Part shown: one piece after another, positions 56,293-64,000 of the stretch
Layout of the letters: every line of letters starts with the position of its first letter
Position numbering within the stretch: the stretch's first letter is position 1
Source of the DNA: Callorhinus ursinus
Taxonomy: Eukaryota; Chordata; Mammalia; Carnivora; Otariidae
Assembly (NCBI RefSeq): GCF_003265705.1
Contig: NW_020312859.1
Coordinates: 80,661-144,660 of the forward strand
DNA length: 64,000 nucleotides
Direction: 5' to 3'
Position numbers and translations under genes: made by a program
The notes under the pieces: generated by a model
The model's database searches: none
The model's input: only the letters and a program-made list of their open reading frames with translations
Told to the model about the DNA's origin: nothing

Positions 56293-56665
56293 CTTTTTTT
56301 ATTGAGGTAAAGTTCAGACACCATAAAACTTACCATTTTTACAATGTTAAAGTCTACAGTTCAGAAGCACATACTACATTCACAGTGTAGTGCACCCACC
56401 ACCTCTAATTCCAGAACCTTCCATCACCCCCAAAAGGGAACCCCAGTACTGTCTCCCCATCCCATGGCAACCATTAACTTGCTTTTGGTCTCTTTACCTC
56501 CTGTGGACATGCTGAACAAATAGAGCCATACAACATGGGACCTCTCGTGCCTGCATTCACGGAGCGTCGTGTGGCGGACACACACCCACATGGTAGCGTA
56601 CATCATGGCCTCGTTCCTCTGTGGCCGAACATTCCATCACACGGATGGACCACATGTGTCCACGC
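56293..56665 (-). repeat. L1 3' UTR fragment, reversed
   Basis: TTTTTATTGAGGTAAAGTTCAG, CACCATAAAACTTACCATTTTTAC and GAACCTTCCATCACCCCC. It is separate from the L1 on its left and ends ~230 bases before a SULF2 exon. Confidence 0.8.
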
Positions 56666-56895
56666 ATAGCTCTTTCTGGGGATCATCTCAAGTCACATCC
56701 TCCTTAAGCTCTGGGCCTTCGGTTTTTCCCAAGTGAATCATCGTGTGGTCCTTCCCACTGGGGTCCCTCCAGGTCCTGCCTCCTGGGCGGGTAGGTCTCG
56801 GGAGGCCTCGAGTGTCGGGATCGATGGGCTGCTGTCCGGAGAGCCCGGCCAGCCTGTCCAGCCCCACTGACCCAGCCACCCGCCGACGCCCACAG

Positions 56896-57124
56896 AATAC
56901 AAGACCAGCTATGCCCGGAACCGCTCCATCCGCTCAGTGGCCGTCAAGGTGGATGGCGGGGTGCACCACACAGGCCTGGATGACGCATCCCAGCCCCGCA
57001 GCCTTACCAAGCGGCACTGGCCAGGGGCCCCTGAGGACCCAGACGACAAAGACGGCGGAGACTTCAGTGGCACCGGGGGCCTTCCAGACTACTCAGCCCC
57101 CAACCCCATTAAAGTGACACACCG
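56896..57124 (+). CDS. SULF2: SULF2 coding exon (residues 525-601), furin sites and GAG-attachment region
   Basis: 229 bp, the largest exon here. Acceptor GCCCACAG, donor CG|GTGAGA. Known human SULF2 landmarks fall in place with a -1 offset. The furin-type site RSIR|S is at 534-538 (human R538) and LTKR|H at 561-565 (human R565). The acidic GGDFSGTGG has Ser582 (human S583), reported as the glycosaminoglycan-chain attachment serine. The dibasic and acidic stretches define the central hydrophilic domain. The human sequon N561 (NLT) reads SLT here, while ARNRS creates a sequon at N533 (see findings). The exon begins with two bases of Lys525 and ends with CG of Arg601. Confidence 0.97.
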
Positions 57125-57256
57125 GTGAGAGTCCAGGCAGAGGGCAGGGGTGTGGGGCGCAGCTGGGGCCTTGCGGGGGGTGGAAGCCCACACCTCGGGC
57201 CCCTGGCTGGGCCCCCTCAGCCCCTCAGAGCACACGTGGCCCCTTCCCTCGAGCAG
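57125..57256 (+). other. SULF2: SULF2 intron, 132 bp
   Basis: Short GC-rich phase 2 intron. The acceptor is CCTCGAGCAG, which has a poor pyrimidine tract. Confidence 0.9.
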
Positions 57257-57353
57257 GTGCTACATCCTCGAGAACGACACGGTCCAGTGTGACCTGGATC
57301 TGTACAAGTCCCTGCAGGCCTGGAAAGATCACAAGCTGCACATCGACCACGAG
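57257..57353 (+). CDS. SULF2: SULF2 coding exon (residues 601-633)
   Basis: 97 bp, donor GAG|GTGAGG. It encodes CYILENDTVQCDLDLYKSLQ, then AWKDHKLHIDHE. Paired cysteines flank an N-glycosylation sequon NDT at ~607 (human N608). This is the start of the DUF3740-like part of the hydrophilic domain and is highly conserved between SULF1 and SULF2. It ends in phase 0. Confidence 0.98.
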
Positions 57354-57750
57354 GTGAGGGGGTTCTGGGCTGGGAGCACTCTCCCCCCACCCCGAGCTGG
57401 GCAGGACCACCAGCCACACCGGGAGGGACAGAGGCCTGCCCAGAATCCTCAGGCATCTGACAGGCCCCTTCCAGGCTGCGGGGGAGGACAGTGTAGTCAA
57501 GGACTGTCCTTCCGGGACCACGCTTCACTCACAGATGCTCCCGCCACAGCCAGTCCTCTCAACGAGCCTGGGGGCGACGAGGCCTCGGGGGGCTCAGCTG
57601 GTCCTCGGGAGCCTGGCCCCTTCAGCAGGTGGAACCCAGGGCCCCTCAGCAGCCACAAATGCAGGCAGGGGCCAGGGCCCCCCCCCAGGCCGTCCCTTCT
57701 CCCCCAGCGCCCCAGAGTTTCATAGCCTCCTCGCCTGCTCTCTGCCTCAG
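57354..57750 (+). other. SULF2: SULF2 intron, 397 bp
   Basis: Phase 0, GC-rich, with no repeats recognised. Confidence 0.9.
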
Positions 57751-57845
57751 ATCGAAACCCTGCAGAACAAAATTAAGAACCTGCGAGAAGTCCGGGGTCA
57801 CCTGAAGAAAAAGCGGCCCGAGGAATGTGACTGTCACAAAATCAG
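57751..57845 (+). CDS. SULF2: SULF2 coding exon (residues 634-665), coiled-coil segment
   Basis: 95 bp. Acceptor TCTCTGCCTCAG, donor AG|GTGAGG. It encodes [20 protein letters not shown], then [11 protein letters not shown]. Its heptad-like leucine and isoleucine spacing predicts a short coiled coil followed by a lysine cluster and the CDC cysteine pair. The segment is nearly identical in SULF1. It ends with AG of Ser665. Confidence 0.98.
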
Positions 57846-58671
57846 GTGAGGAGGCAGGAAAGAGCAGCCAGGACACCCTGGAAAGGCCCCTCGTGCTCCT
57901 GCAGGACACTGCTGGGGACACACCTCCCCTCCGGGACTCCTTTGAATATCTTTAGAGCCCTATCTCCTCCCTCAGAGGAAGAACAAAAAATCAGAAAAGC
58001 ATTCACATGCCCGTTGCCTGCAGGGGGCACAGACCGTGGCCCTCAGGAGCCGGCCAGAGGCACCTACCTGCTCACGGAGGCAGGCTCTTGCTGGGGCGGG
58101 GGGGCTGGTTCCCAGGAGGGGAAGGTGCCTGTGCGGACTGCCCTTCCAGAAACAGTCCTCCTGGCCCAAGGTCCACGTTGCCAACTTAGGGAACTGCGGC
58201 CCGGGGGTCACTGTCCAGCCGAACTTCTGCGACGCTGGAGCCACCCAGTACGGCAGCCAGCAACCACGCGGGGCTCTTGTGCCCTTGAAGTGTAGCCGGG
58301 GTGACAGGGGAACTGAACTTGTGCTTTGGTGTAAATGGAAAGAGCCATAGGTGGCCAGTGGCTCCTGCACCAGTGCGCCCCCTTCTCAGAAAGGGCTGGC
58401 CCTGAGCCAGCATGCGATGGGGGGGGGGGGGGCCGACCTGGAGATACCAGCCCAGCGTCCAGTCCCGCTGACTTACACCCACCCAGGGCCCCCCAGCTGG
58501 CCTCCAGGGGAACGGGACGGCCAGCCAGGCAGCTGCCGCCGTGGGGGTGGTTCCCACCCCAGCACTGTCCCCAGAAAGCGGGCCGGGGGTCCCAGGGGAC
58601 CGCGGTTTGCACCACACCCCTCCCCAGGAGCTGCCCTGTAAGCAGCTTCGGACACCCGGGGTCTGTTACAG
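57846..58671 (+). other. SULF2: SULF2 intron, 826 bp
   Basis: Phase 2 intron, GC-rich, with a 14-base G run at 58419-58432 and no transposon recognised. Confidence 0.85.
58419..58432. repeat. 14-base G run
   Basis: Uninterrupted poly-G in the intron between the exons ending 57845 and starting 58672. Confidence 0.9.
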
Positions 58672-58731
58672 TTACCACACCCAGCACAAAGGCCGCCTCA
58701 AGCATAAAGGCTCCAGTCTGCATCCTTTCAG
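58672..58731 (+). CDS. SULF2: SULF2 small coding exon (residues 665-685)
   Basis: 60 bp. Acceptor GGTCTGTTACAG, donor AG|GTAAGG. It encodes YHTQHKGRLKHKGSSLHPF, a histidine- and lysine-rich stretch of the hydrophilic domain. It is in-frame in length (60 bp), but both ends are split codons. Confidence 0.97.
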
Positions 58732-59116
58732 GTAAGGGCAGCTTAAGGCTCAGGGGAGCTAAGGCCAACAGGAGCAGGAAAGAGGTGCTGACCCTTCCCT
58801 GCGGCGTACACGGGAGTCCTTGAAAAGGCGGAACTCCCAGAGCGGCTCTCCGGCGCCCCCCTGTGGCTGGAGGAGGTCCTACCCCGGGGGAGGGGTGGGG
58901 GCGGAGCAGGCTGCAGGGGCGGAGACTCAGCCTGGCCCCCAGCCCGGCCTCAGACCCGCAGTGGGTCTTGGCCAGAGGTCCTTCGCTTGGGGGACCCTCT
59001 ACGGCGGCGCGCCCCACTCCGGGCAGGAAGAGCAGAGGTTCAGGGTCCCGGACCCCTAGGAGGCTGCAGGTGGGGGCGGAGGGAGGTATGAAGGGTGTGG
59101 CCCTGTGTGCCCCTAG
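58732..59116 (+). other. SULF2: SULF2 intron, 385 bp
   Basis: Phase 2, GC-rich. The acceptor TGTGCCCCTAG has a short pyrimidine tract. No repeats recognised. Confidence 0.9.
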
Positions 59117-59286
59117 GAAGGGCCTGCAGGAGAAGGACAAGGTGTGGCTGCTGCGAGAGCAGAAGCGCAAGAAGAAACTTCGCAAGCTGCTCAAGCGCCT
59201 GCAGAACAACGACACGTGCAGCATGCCGGGCCTCACGTGCTTCACCCACGACAACCAGCACTGGCAGACGGCACCGCTCTGGACAC
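59117..59286 (+). CDS. SULF2: SULF2 coding exon (residues 685-742), basic heparin-binding cluster
   Basis: 170 bp, donor C|GTGAGC. It encodes [40 protein letters not shown] and [16 protein letters not shown]. The run [17 protein letters not shown] is an amphipathic basic helix expected to bind heparan sulfate at the end of the hydrophilic domain. NDT at ~716 is a sequon (human N717). From [13 protein letters not shown] onward the C-terminal GlcNAc-6-sulfatase-like domain begins. Leu replaces the human Phe in TAPFWT. Confidence 0.98.
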
Positions 59287-59471
59287 GTGAGCGAGCGGGC
59301 AGGCACGGGCAGGAGGGATGCTCCGGGGCCGCACGGGGACCGCCCCGCCCCCACCCCGACCCCGGCCCAGGACTGCGGGGGGTCACAAGCCCTAGGGACA
59401 GAAAGGAGCCCGGGGTCCGGGAGGAACTCCTGTGGGCCACTCACCGGCGCGCCCCCCCCTTCCCTTGGCAG
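59287..59471 (+). other. SULF2: SULF2 intron, 185 bp
   Basis: Short phase 1 GC-rich intron ending CCCTTGGCAG. Confidence 0.9.
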
Positions 59472-59614
59472 TGGGGCCATTCTGCGCCTGCACCAGCGCC
59501 AACAACAACACCTACTGGTGCATGAGGACCATCAACGAGACCCACAACTTCCTCTTCTGCGAATTTGCCACGGGCTTCCTGGAGTACTTTGATCTCAACA
59601 CGGACCCCTACCAG
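59472..59614 (+). CDS. SULF2: SULF2 coding exon (residues 742-789), C-terminal domain
   Basis: 143 bp, donor CAG|GTACAC. It encodes [20 protein letters not shown], then [20 protein letters not shown] and LNTDPYQ. This is the signature of the Sulf and GlcNAc-6-sulfatase C-terminal domain, with four cysteines and two N-glycosylation sequons, NNT at ~753 and NET at ~763 (human N754 and N764). It matches human SULF2 residue for residue as I recall it. Confidence 0.98.
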
Positions 59615-60669
59615 GTACACACAACACAGGCTGGAGAAGCGGGGGTGGGGACCCCCTGAGCAAGTGGCAGCACATCTTCCAAGTCCCCGAGCCCCTAAGG
59701 CAGGAGGCGGGGGTTCAGAAGGTACTCGATGCGATCTCGGCCCCTCTGTGCCTCCGTCCTCCTGCACCTGGAATCTGGGTCTTGAACAGCTTCTCCCTCT
59801 ATAGGCACCTGCCAGTGGTGAAGCAGGCTTTAGGGCTAAGTGTGAAGGCTCTTAGAACTGGAGGGCTTGGGGGGGTTCCCCAGGGTCAGACCAAACCCTG
59901 CACACTCAGGGGCCTATGGGGACCACACAGGTAACGGGCCACAGCCAGCACTCACGACATGCCGGGCACTTGCCTGAGTGTCTCCAAGTATTAATCATCA
60001 GAAGACCCATGCCCAGTGGCCCAGAACATGTAAGACGGGTGCCACCGGTCTCTGGTGAGCGGCCTGGGTGTGTCCCTTCTGGAACGGCTGGTCCCCACTG
60101 AGCTCTTCCACACTGGAGCTTCCCAGCAGTGTGGCCTCGGTACTGTCCAATTTCAGTGTCTCTAGTCATTTTATCTGAAACCTGACTTTTTAAAGGCCAG
60201 CAGCCCCTCTCTTGATCTTTAACTACCATACAGGCTGCCGGTCTTTCTCCCCAGGTAGGCCGTCCCCGTATTTTACACGAGCAGGTGGCACAGCATGCAC
60301 GTCAGTCACCAGTAGCTCCCAGAGTGGGCAAGGACCCGGGTCCCTGACCCATCCCTTCCCCAAGTGGCAGCTTAGCAGTCAGGCAGCGCGGAGGGGCTGT
60401 GGATGACAGTCTGGAGCTAGAGGGGAGAGTGGCCACACGGAGCCACCGGAGCAGCCACACGCGGCGGTCCTTCTGTTCTGGGGGAGAGAGCATGGTGGGG
60501 CTCACAGGCACGAGGCAGTCCGGACTGTCCCCAACTCCAGCTCTTGCAGAGTAAAGGCTCCCGTCCCCCAGCACCCCTGCTCCCAACCCGCCTGGAGGAA
60601 GTGCCCTCGGTGCTGGAAGCTGGTGGGGGTCCCCGCACTCACCTTGTTGATAACCTCTGTTCCAACCAG
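59615..60669 (+). other. SULF2: SULF2 intron, 1.1 kb
   Basis: Phase 0 intron. A weak MIR-like fragment may lie near 59935-60010; otherwise it appears unique. The acceptor CTGTTCCAACCAG is purine-interrupted. Confidence 0.8.
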
Positions 60670-60793
60670 TTGATGAATGCGGTGAACACACTGGACCGGG
60701 ACGTCCTCAACCAGCTCCATGTGCAGCTCATGGAGCTGAGGAGCTGCAAGGGTTACAAGCAGTGCAACCCCCGGACTCGAAACATGGACCTGG
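60670..60793 (+). CDS. SULF2: SULF2 coding exon (residues 790-831), C-terminal domain
   Basis: 124 bp, donor G|GTGAGG. It encodes [20 protein letters not shown], then [21 protein letters not shown]. The segment [14 protein letters not shown] is invariant between SULF1 and SULF2, and Cys in SCKGYKQC forms the last cysteine pair. The exon ends with one base of Gly831. Confidence 0.98.
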
Positions 60794-61490
60794 GTGAGGA
60801 GGCGCTCCGACGTGGGGCCAGTGGGGAGCAGGGTTACCGCTGCAAGGAATGTAGGAGGTCAGTCTAGTCCGAAGAGCCGGGCATCACCGGGAGCTGGTGA
60901 ATCCTCACCAGTGGTGCAGCACCCCCTCCCTAACATGCACCAAGCGCTGTGTTGCTCTAAGTCCTGATGCTCCTCGATCACGCTGTGCTGGTCACTGTGC
61001 TACGTGTCTTATAGTCAGTATCTTGATCACCCCGTGACAACCCTCTGGGAGGAGTCATGTGACCGGGCCGGCTGATCACAAAGCCCACACGCTTGGTCAC
61101 GCCGCCGATCCTCTAGGAAGCTTGCCAAGAGCCGAGCCACAGGATCTCCCCGCTGCCCCACTCTCGGGGCCCGTAGCTTCCTGTGCTCTGTCGCATAGGT
61201 GTCCCTGTCCATATCTGCCTCCCTGACCATGACCACGCCCCAGGACCCTGTTGAACGGATACATCGGGGTCCTACATCTGGTGACATCAGAGTACAGGCA
61301 ATCCCCAGGCTACCTGAGAGTCTCAGGGAATGCTCAGAGTCGTGATTCAGCCACTCCATCTGCCCTAGGGGACACTATCAACGTCATGAATGATAAAAAA
61401 AGGAAAAAAAAGGCAGTTAGCAGTTGTCATCGCTTGTGCTATTTTTGCCCTAAACTCAGTTTCTCTTTTGTTCATTTCTGTCTCATTTAG
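60794..61490 (+). other. SULF2: SULF2 intron, 697 bp
   Basis: Phase 1 intron. A degraded MIR-like piece may lie at 60930-61060. The acceptor has a strong pyrimidine tract (TTTCTGTCTCATTTAG). Confidence 0.8.
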
Positions 61491-61524
61491 GACTTAAAGA
61501 TGGAGGAAGCTATGAGCAATACAG
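61491..61524 (+). CDS. SULF2: SULF2 micro-exon, 34 bp (residues 831-842)
   Basis: It encodes LKDGGSYEQY between two split codons (Gly831 and Arg842). The donor AG|GTATCT is weak at +4 to +6. The peptide is conserved with human SULF2, and the GGSY core also occurs in SULF1. Too small for ab initio detection, it was placed by homology and phase. Confidence 0.95.
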
Positions 61525-61726
61525 GTATCTGGTTTTGTTGTTAAAGCCCGAGACCGTTCCCCTAGGCTGGCCCATCCTGTGGTCCAACCTCTGAGGTGGC
61601 GCGAGTCGGGCTGAGGCCCTGCCCTCTCTCTGGTCTGCCAGGGGCCTGGGGCGCCCACCAGGGAAGGGGGAGACTCTTTCTGGGTGAGGCTAACATGCCT
61701 TCTCTTTTTGACACCCGAAAACTTAG
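61525..61726 (+). other. SULF2: SULF2 intron, 202 bp
   Basis: Phase 2 intron. Its pyrimidine tract (TTCTCTTTTT) is separated from the AG by a purine-rich stretch, making a weak acceptor. The acceptor TAG is followed at once by GCAG. Confidence 0.9.
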
Positions 61727-61780
61727 GCAGTTTCAGCGTCGAAAGTGGCCAGAGATGAAGAGACCTTCTTCCAAATCGCT
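61727..61780 (+). CDS. SULF2: SULF2-specific penultimate exon, 54 bp (residues 842-860), likely cassette
   Basis: It encodes QFQRRKWPEMKRPSSKS, a basic insert present in SULF2 and absent from SULF1. The length is a multiple of three, with the same phase at both ends, so skipping keeps frame and joins Arg842 to GQLWEGWEG, the SULF1-like tail. The donor is CT|GTGAGT. If the intron is retained the reading frame meets TGA at 61782-61784, inside the donor. A weak acceptor and a weak upstream donor favour alternative use (inference). Confidence 0.95.
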
Positions 61781-62667
61781 GTGAGTTGAGGAAACAATTT
61801 ACAAATAGAGATCTGGTTTGCCCTGCTTCGTTCTGCCGAAGCCGTTTTGTGTGCATGCCATTTCTTTCATAATCCTGTCTCTGTCTGTGTCACGAGCAGG
61901 GAGCAGGAAGGTGTGTGTTTTAGATTAATACCTTGTCTCACATGTTTGTTCTCTATAGCATAACCTGGGCCTGGAAGACTCAATGTAGTCCTTAGAGGTT
62001 GAGAAGCGTGTAAACGTTACACCTGGCCAGACATCTCAAAGGCCGTGGCTGCAGAAGGGCTAACTGGTCCGTGTCAGCAGCAGGGGCGGCCTCATGAAAC
62101 GGCCCTCAAAATATCTATGGCCCGAAGTCTCCCTCCAGCACCAAAGAGGCTGCTGAAGGGCTGAGACTGGGGCAACCTGAAAGGGTGGTCTCGAGTCTAA
62201 AGGGAACAGCACCAGTGGGATGCAGCTTGGATCTTCCAGTTCACCATGAAAATCCAAACACGCAGATATGTGTGAGGATTTTTTATTCACATCGGCCATT
62301 CATTTGACATTAGGTTGCCATGCAGGCCAATGGACCCCCTTGGTGCGCTGCCATGTGCAGCCTCCCATCTGTGCTCTGCCTTCTTTATCCGCACAGAAAC
62401 CACCTGTGGCTTCTTAGGACAATACTAATGGGCTGGCCAAGCAGTTCTTTAGCGCTCCCAGAATTGCAGCACATCATCTCTTGGGTCACGTCCCCAGTGC
62501 AGCCTCCGCCGGCCACGGAGCATGCAAGCCGCCGCTGGAAGTCAGGGTGACCGGGTGGGAGCAGGCCCTTGCTCGGGGCCCTGGCAATTCTCCCCTGTGG
62601 CAAAGCGTGCTCAGCCGCGTCAGGGCTGCTTCCTCAGACACTAAGAGGAGTCTCCTTTGCTCTGCAG
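61781..62667 (+). other. SULF2: SULF2 last intron, 887 bp
   Basis: Phase 2 intron without recognised transposons. On the - strand an AATAAA hexamer is present (62287-62282) in an A/T run; alone it is not evidence for an antisense transcript. Confidence 0.85.
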
Positions 62668-62698
62668 GGGACAGCTGTGGGAAGGCTGGGAAGGTTAG
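62668..62698 (+). CDS. SULF2: SULF2 final coding exon part with stop (residues 860-869)
   Basis: Acceptor TTGCTCTGCAG. G completes Leu860, then GQLWEGWEG and TAG at 62696-62698. The GQLWxGWEG C-terminus is the conserved end of both SULF proteins and confirms the frame through all 18 exons. The exon continues as 3' UTR. Confidence 0.98.
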
Positions 62699-63345
62699 AA
62701 GCAGCCAGCGGGCCTCCAGACCAGAGGCGCCATCTGACCGAACCGACCCATTTCAGGCGGGTCTGGGTGCTCCTGGCCAGGGGGGCCAGAGTCACAGGAC
62801 CTGCCTTCCGTCAGCATGGCACGCTCTGGAAGACAGCCATCGGGAGCCGTGAATCTTCAGGAAGTCCACTTTTGCCCCTGTTTTTGCTTTGGATTATACC
62901 TCACCAGCTGCACAAAAGGCATTTTCGGATCCAATGGTCACCACTAACCCTCTCTGAGAGGCTTCCAAGGGAAAAAGATTTTCTTTGGAAATTTCCCCCA
63001 ACAGTGTTAAGTCACTGGAACTTTTTTTAAAATCGTAGGGGAAGAACAACCCTGTTTTAAATCCTCTTGTTCTTTTGGTTCGTCACAAAGAAGGACCTAA
63101 GGCTGCAGCAGGACAGACGCAACTTGCAGACGTTTGGAAACGGTGCCGAGTTCGACAATGAGTCAGCAGCACAGAAGAGGGGACTTTCATCGAGCACCAT
63201 AATGCAGGCTGTCTCTGAAGAAACGGACTTCACTGTACATAGGAGACTATTTACATGTAACCAGCGTGGGGATTCGCAGGGGAATCTAATAAGAAAACCC
63301 AATTTTCGAGAGTGGTGGTGTCAATAAATGGTCTGTGGCCAGTGT
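62699..63345 (+). other. SULF2: SULF2 3' untranslated region
   Basis: It runs from the stop codon to an expected cleavage site 15-25 bases after AATAAA at 63323-63328. The sequence is unique and becomes A/T-rich. The end is inferred; a longer form is possible because the A/T-rich unique sequence continues to ~63710, where a variant TATAAA (63702-63707) occurs. Confidence 0.7.
63323..63328 (+). terminator. SULF2: Polyadenylation signal AATAAA
   Basis: Canonical hexamer 625 bases after the SULF2 stop, followed by a GT-rich stretch (TGGTCTGTGGCCAGTG) that can serve as the downstream element. No other AATAAA on the + strand follows within the window. Confidence 0.65.
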
Positions 63346-64000
63346 AAAGAAAACCCCCTGCAGTTGTGGACATTTCTATTCCTGACCAGATACCATTTCT
63401 GCCAGTATTGCTTTGTTATCTGTCCCAGAACTGATGTTTTTTAAAGTACTGGAAAGAAACGAAGTTGATGTATGTATGTCCCAGGTTTTAACAAAATTGT
63501 ATTTGTAAAGAAATTTTGTAGTCTAAGTATTGTCATACAATGTTCAAAGTCCCAACCAACGACCAGCAGTTCGTATGAGGTAACCTTTAACATTTTTGTA
63601 AAAGGCCGTTCTTGGGAGTTTTTTGGTGTGCTTGGTTTTTTTAAAAAAGCAGTCAACACCTTTTTGGAAGGAGACACTTAGGTTTTTCCAAGGGGGAATA
63701 GATGGGTATAAATTAATGACGAAAATTTACCATACACCAGGAACCTCGCAGGTAAGTCTCACATTACACCCGCTTCAGGACCTCACTTTTTAAAAAATGT
63801 TCATTGACTGCAAAGCAATTCACCGTATTAGCCAACCCCTCTCTGTGCACCAGCTAGTAGTCCAGCCCGGCAAAGATAGCGGTCAGAGGCCAGGAGCAAG
63901 AAACAGGAGGACCCTCCTCCTCGGCGATCATCCAGCCTGATGTGCTTCTCACCGAACAGATGAAGAGGACCCCAAAGTGCTCACCTCTGAGAAGAACAGC
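63346..64000. other. Downstream of SULF2 or extended 3' UTR
   Basis: Unique, A/T-rich to 63710, then mixed. No coding frame, repeat or - strand AATAAA was seen. In human, convergent NCOA3 lies a short distance further; its 3' end is probably outside this window. Confidence 0.5.

Larger units (their letters stand above)
50112..56895 (+). other. SULF2: SULF2 intron, 6.8 kb
   Basis: Phase 1 intron. It holds the downstream half of the CpG-rich island, a Tigger transposon, several antisense-oriented L1 pieces with two SINEs, MER20, L2 and MIR fragments. Parts not assigned: 51100-51440, 52040-52590, 53070-53380 and 53810-54840. Confidence 0.85.
1..63345 (+). other. SULF2: SULF2 gene, 3' part (partial at 5' end)
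   Basis: Eighteen consecutive coding exons spell residues ~139-869 of extracellular sulfatase 2, a secreted, cell-surface-associated endosulfatase that removes 6-O-sulfate from glucosamine in heparan sulfate. SULF2 rather than SULF1 is indicated by the segment WPGAPED...GGDFSGTGG, which SULF1 lacks, and by the SULF2-specific insert QFQRRKWPEMKRPSSKS near the C-terminus. All introns are GT-AG and the phases join without a break, so the locus looks intact and functional. The exons with the signal peptide and the active-site CxPSR cysteine (human C88) are not in the window; the first exon here starts inside the codon for A139. The 3' limit given is an estimate from the AATAAA at 63323. Promoter and 5' regulation cannot be seen. 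Confidence 0.97.

Noticed and set aside
58208..59440. 410-codon open frame on the - strand
   Set aside because: Antisense to two SULF2 exons in GC-rich DNA; composition-driven, no domain, no promoter or splice logic.
61727..61784. TGA at 61782 as the normal SULF2 stop
   Set aside because: It lies inside a GT donor; splicing to 62668 restores the conserved GQLWEGWEG C-terminus in frame.
62282..62287. AATAAA on the - strand as the end of an antisense gene
   Set aside because: A single hexamer in an A/T run with no supporting transcript features on that strand.
1..64000. A novel multi-gene system (defence, biosynthetic or mobile cassette)
   Set aside because: The window is one mammalian gene with introns full of ordinary fossil repeats; no clustered unexplained coding genes exist.

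Overview
This is nuclear genomic DNA from a mammal. The organism looks like a caniform carnivore of the arctoid group (bear, pinniped or mustelid). The evidence is at least twelve tRNA-derived carnivore SINEs with heads of the type GGCGCCTGGGTGGCTCAG and (CT)n/A-rich tails; the dog and cat consensus heads differ from this one. Only one gene can be supported: SULF2, the extracellular heparan sulfate 6-O-endosulfatase, on the + strand. Eighteen consecutive coding exons were placed at base resolution (27016 to the TAG at 62696-62698). All 17 introns between them are GT-AG, and every phase join was checked by codon arithmetic. They encode 731 residues, about residue 139 to the C-terminus of an 869-residue protein (human SULF2 is 870). 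The signal peptide, the formylglycine cysteine and the promoter lie upstream of the window.

Layout. 1-27015 is one large 5' intron made almost wholly of old repeats (L1, L2, MIR, MaLR LTR, MER20, mariner-type and hAT-type elements) and younger SINEs. 27016-48108 carries seven exons of the sulfatase domain and the start of the hydrophilic domain, separated by introns of 0.5-8.7 kb. 49.4-50.6 kb is a CpG-rich island around the exon that opens the variable hydrophilic domain. 50.1-56.9 kb is a repeat-filled intron with a Tigger transposon and L1 copies. 56.9-62.7 kb is a compact block of ten exons for the furin sites, the basic heparin-binding hydrophilic domain and the C-terminal domain. From 62.7 kb comes the 3' UTR, with an AATAAA at 63323-63328. 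In human the next gene on this side is NCOA3 in convergent orientation; nothing in the last 600 bases can be assigned to it.

How it works together. The N-terminal exons form the alpha/beta sulfatase fold with its metal-binding Asp-His. The middle exons form the basic hydrophilic domain that binds heparan sulfate and carries the furin sites and a glycosaminoglycan attachment serine. The last exons form the GlcNAc-6-sulfatase-like C-terminal region. The secreted enzyme removes 6-O-sulfates from heparan sulfate and so tunes Wnt, FGF, BMP and VEGF signalling.

I found no second gene, RNA gene, CRISPR array or novel system. The most useful leads are inside SULF2: an exchange of N-glycosylation sequons beside the two furin sites, an in-frame C-terminal cassette exon whose donor overlaps a stop codon, and a strong decoy acceptor before the GC-rich hydrophilic-domain exon. 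Human SULF2 and SULF1 comparisons rest on my recall of those proteins, and repeat family names on recall of consensus sequences. Repeat boundaries are approximate unless a target-site duplication is given.
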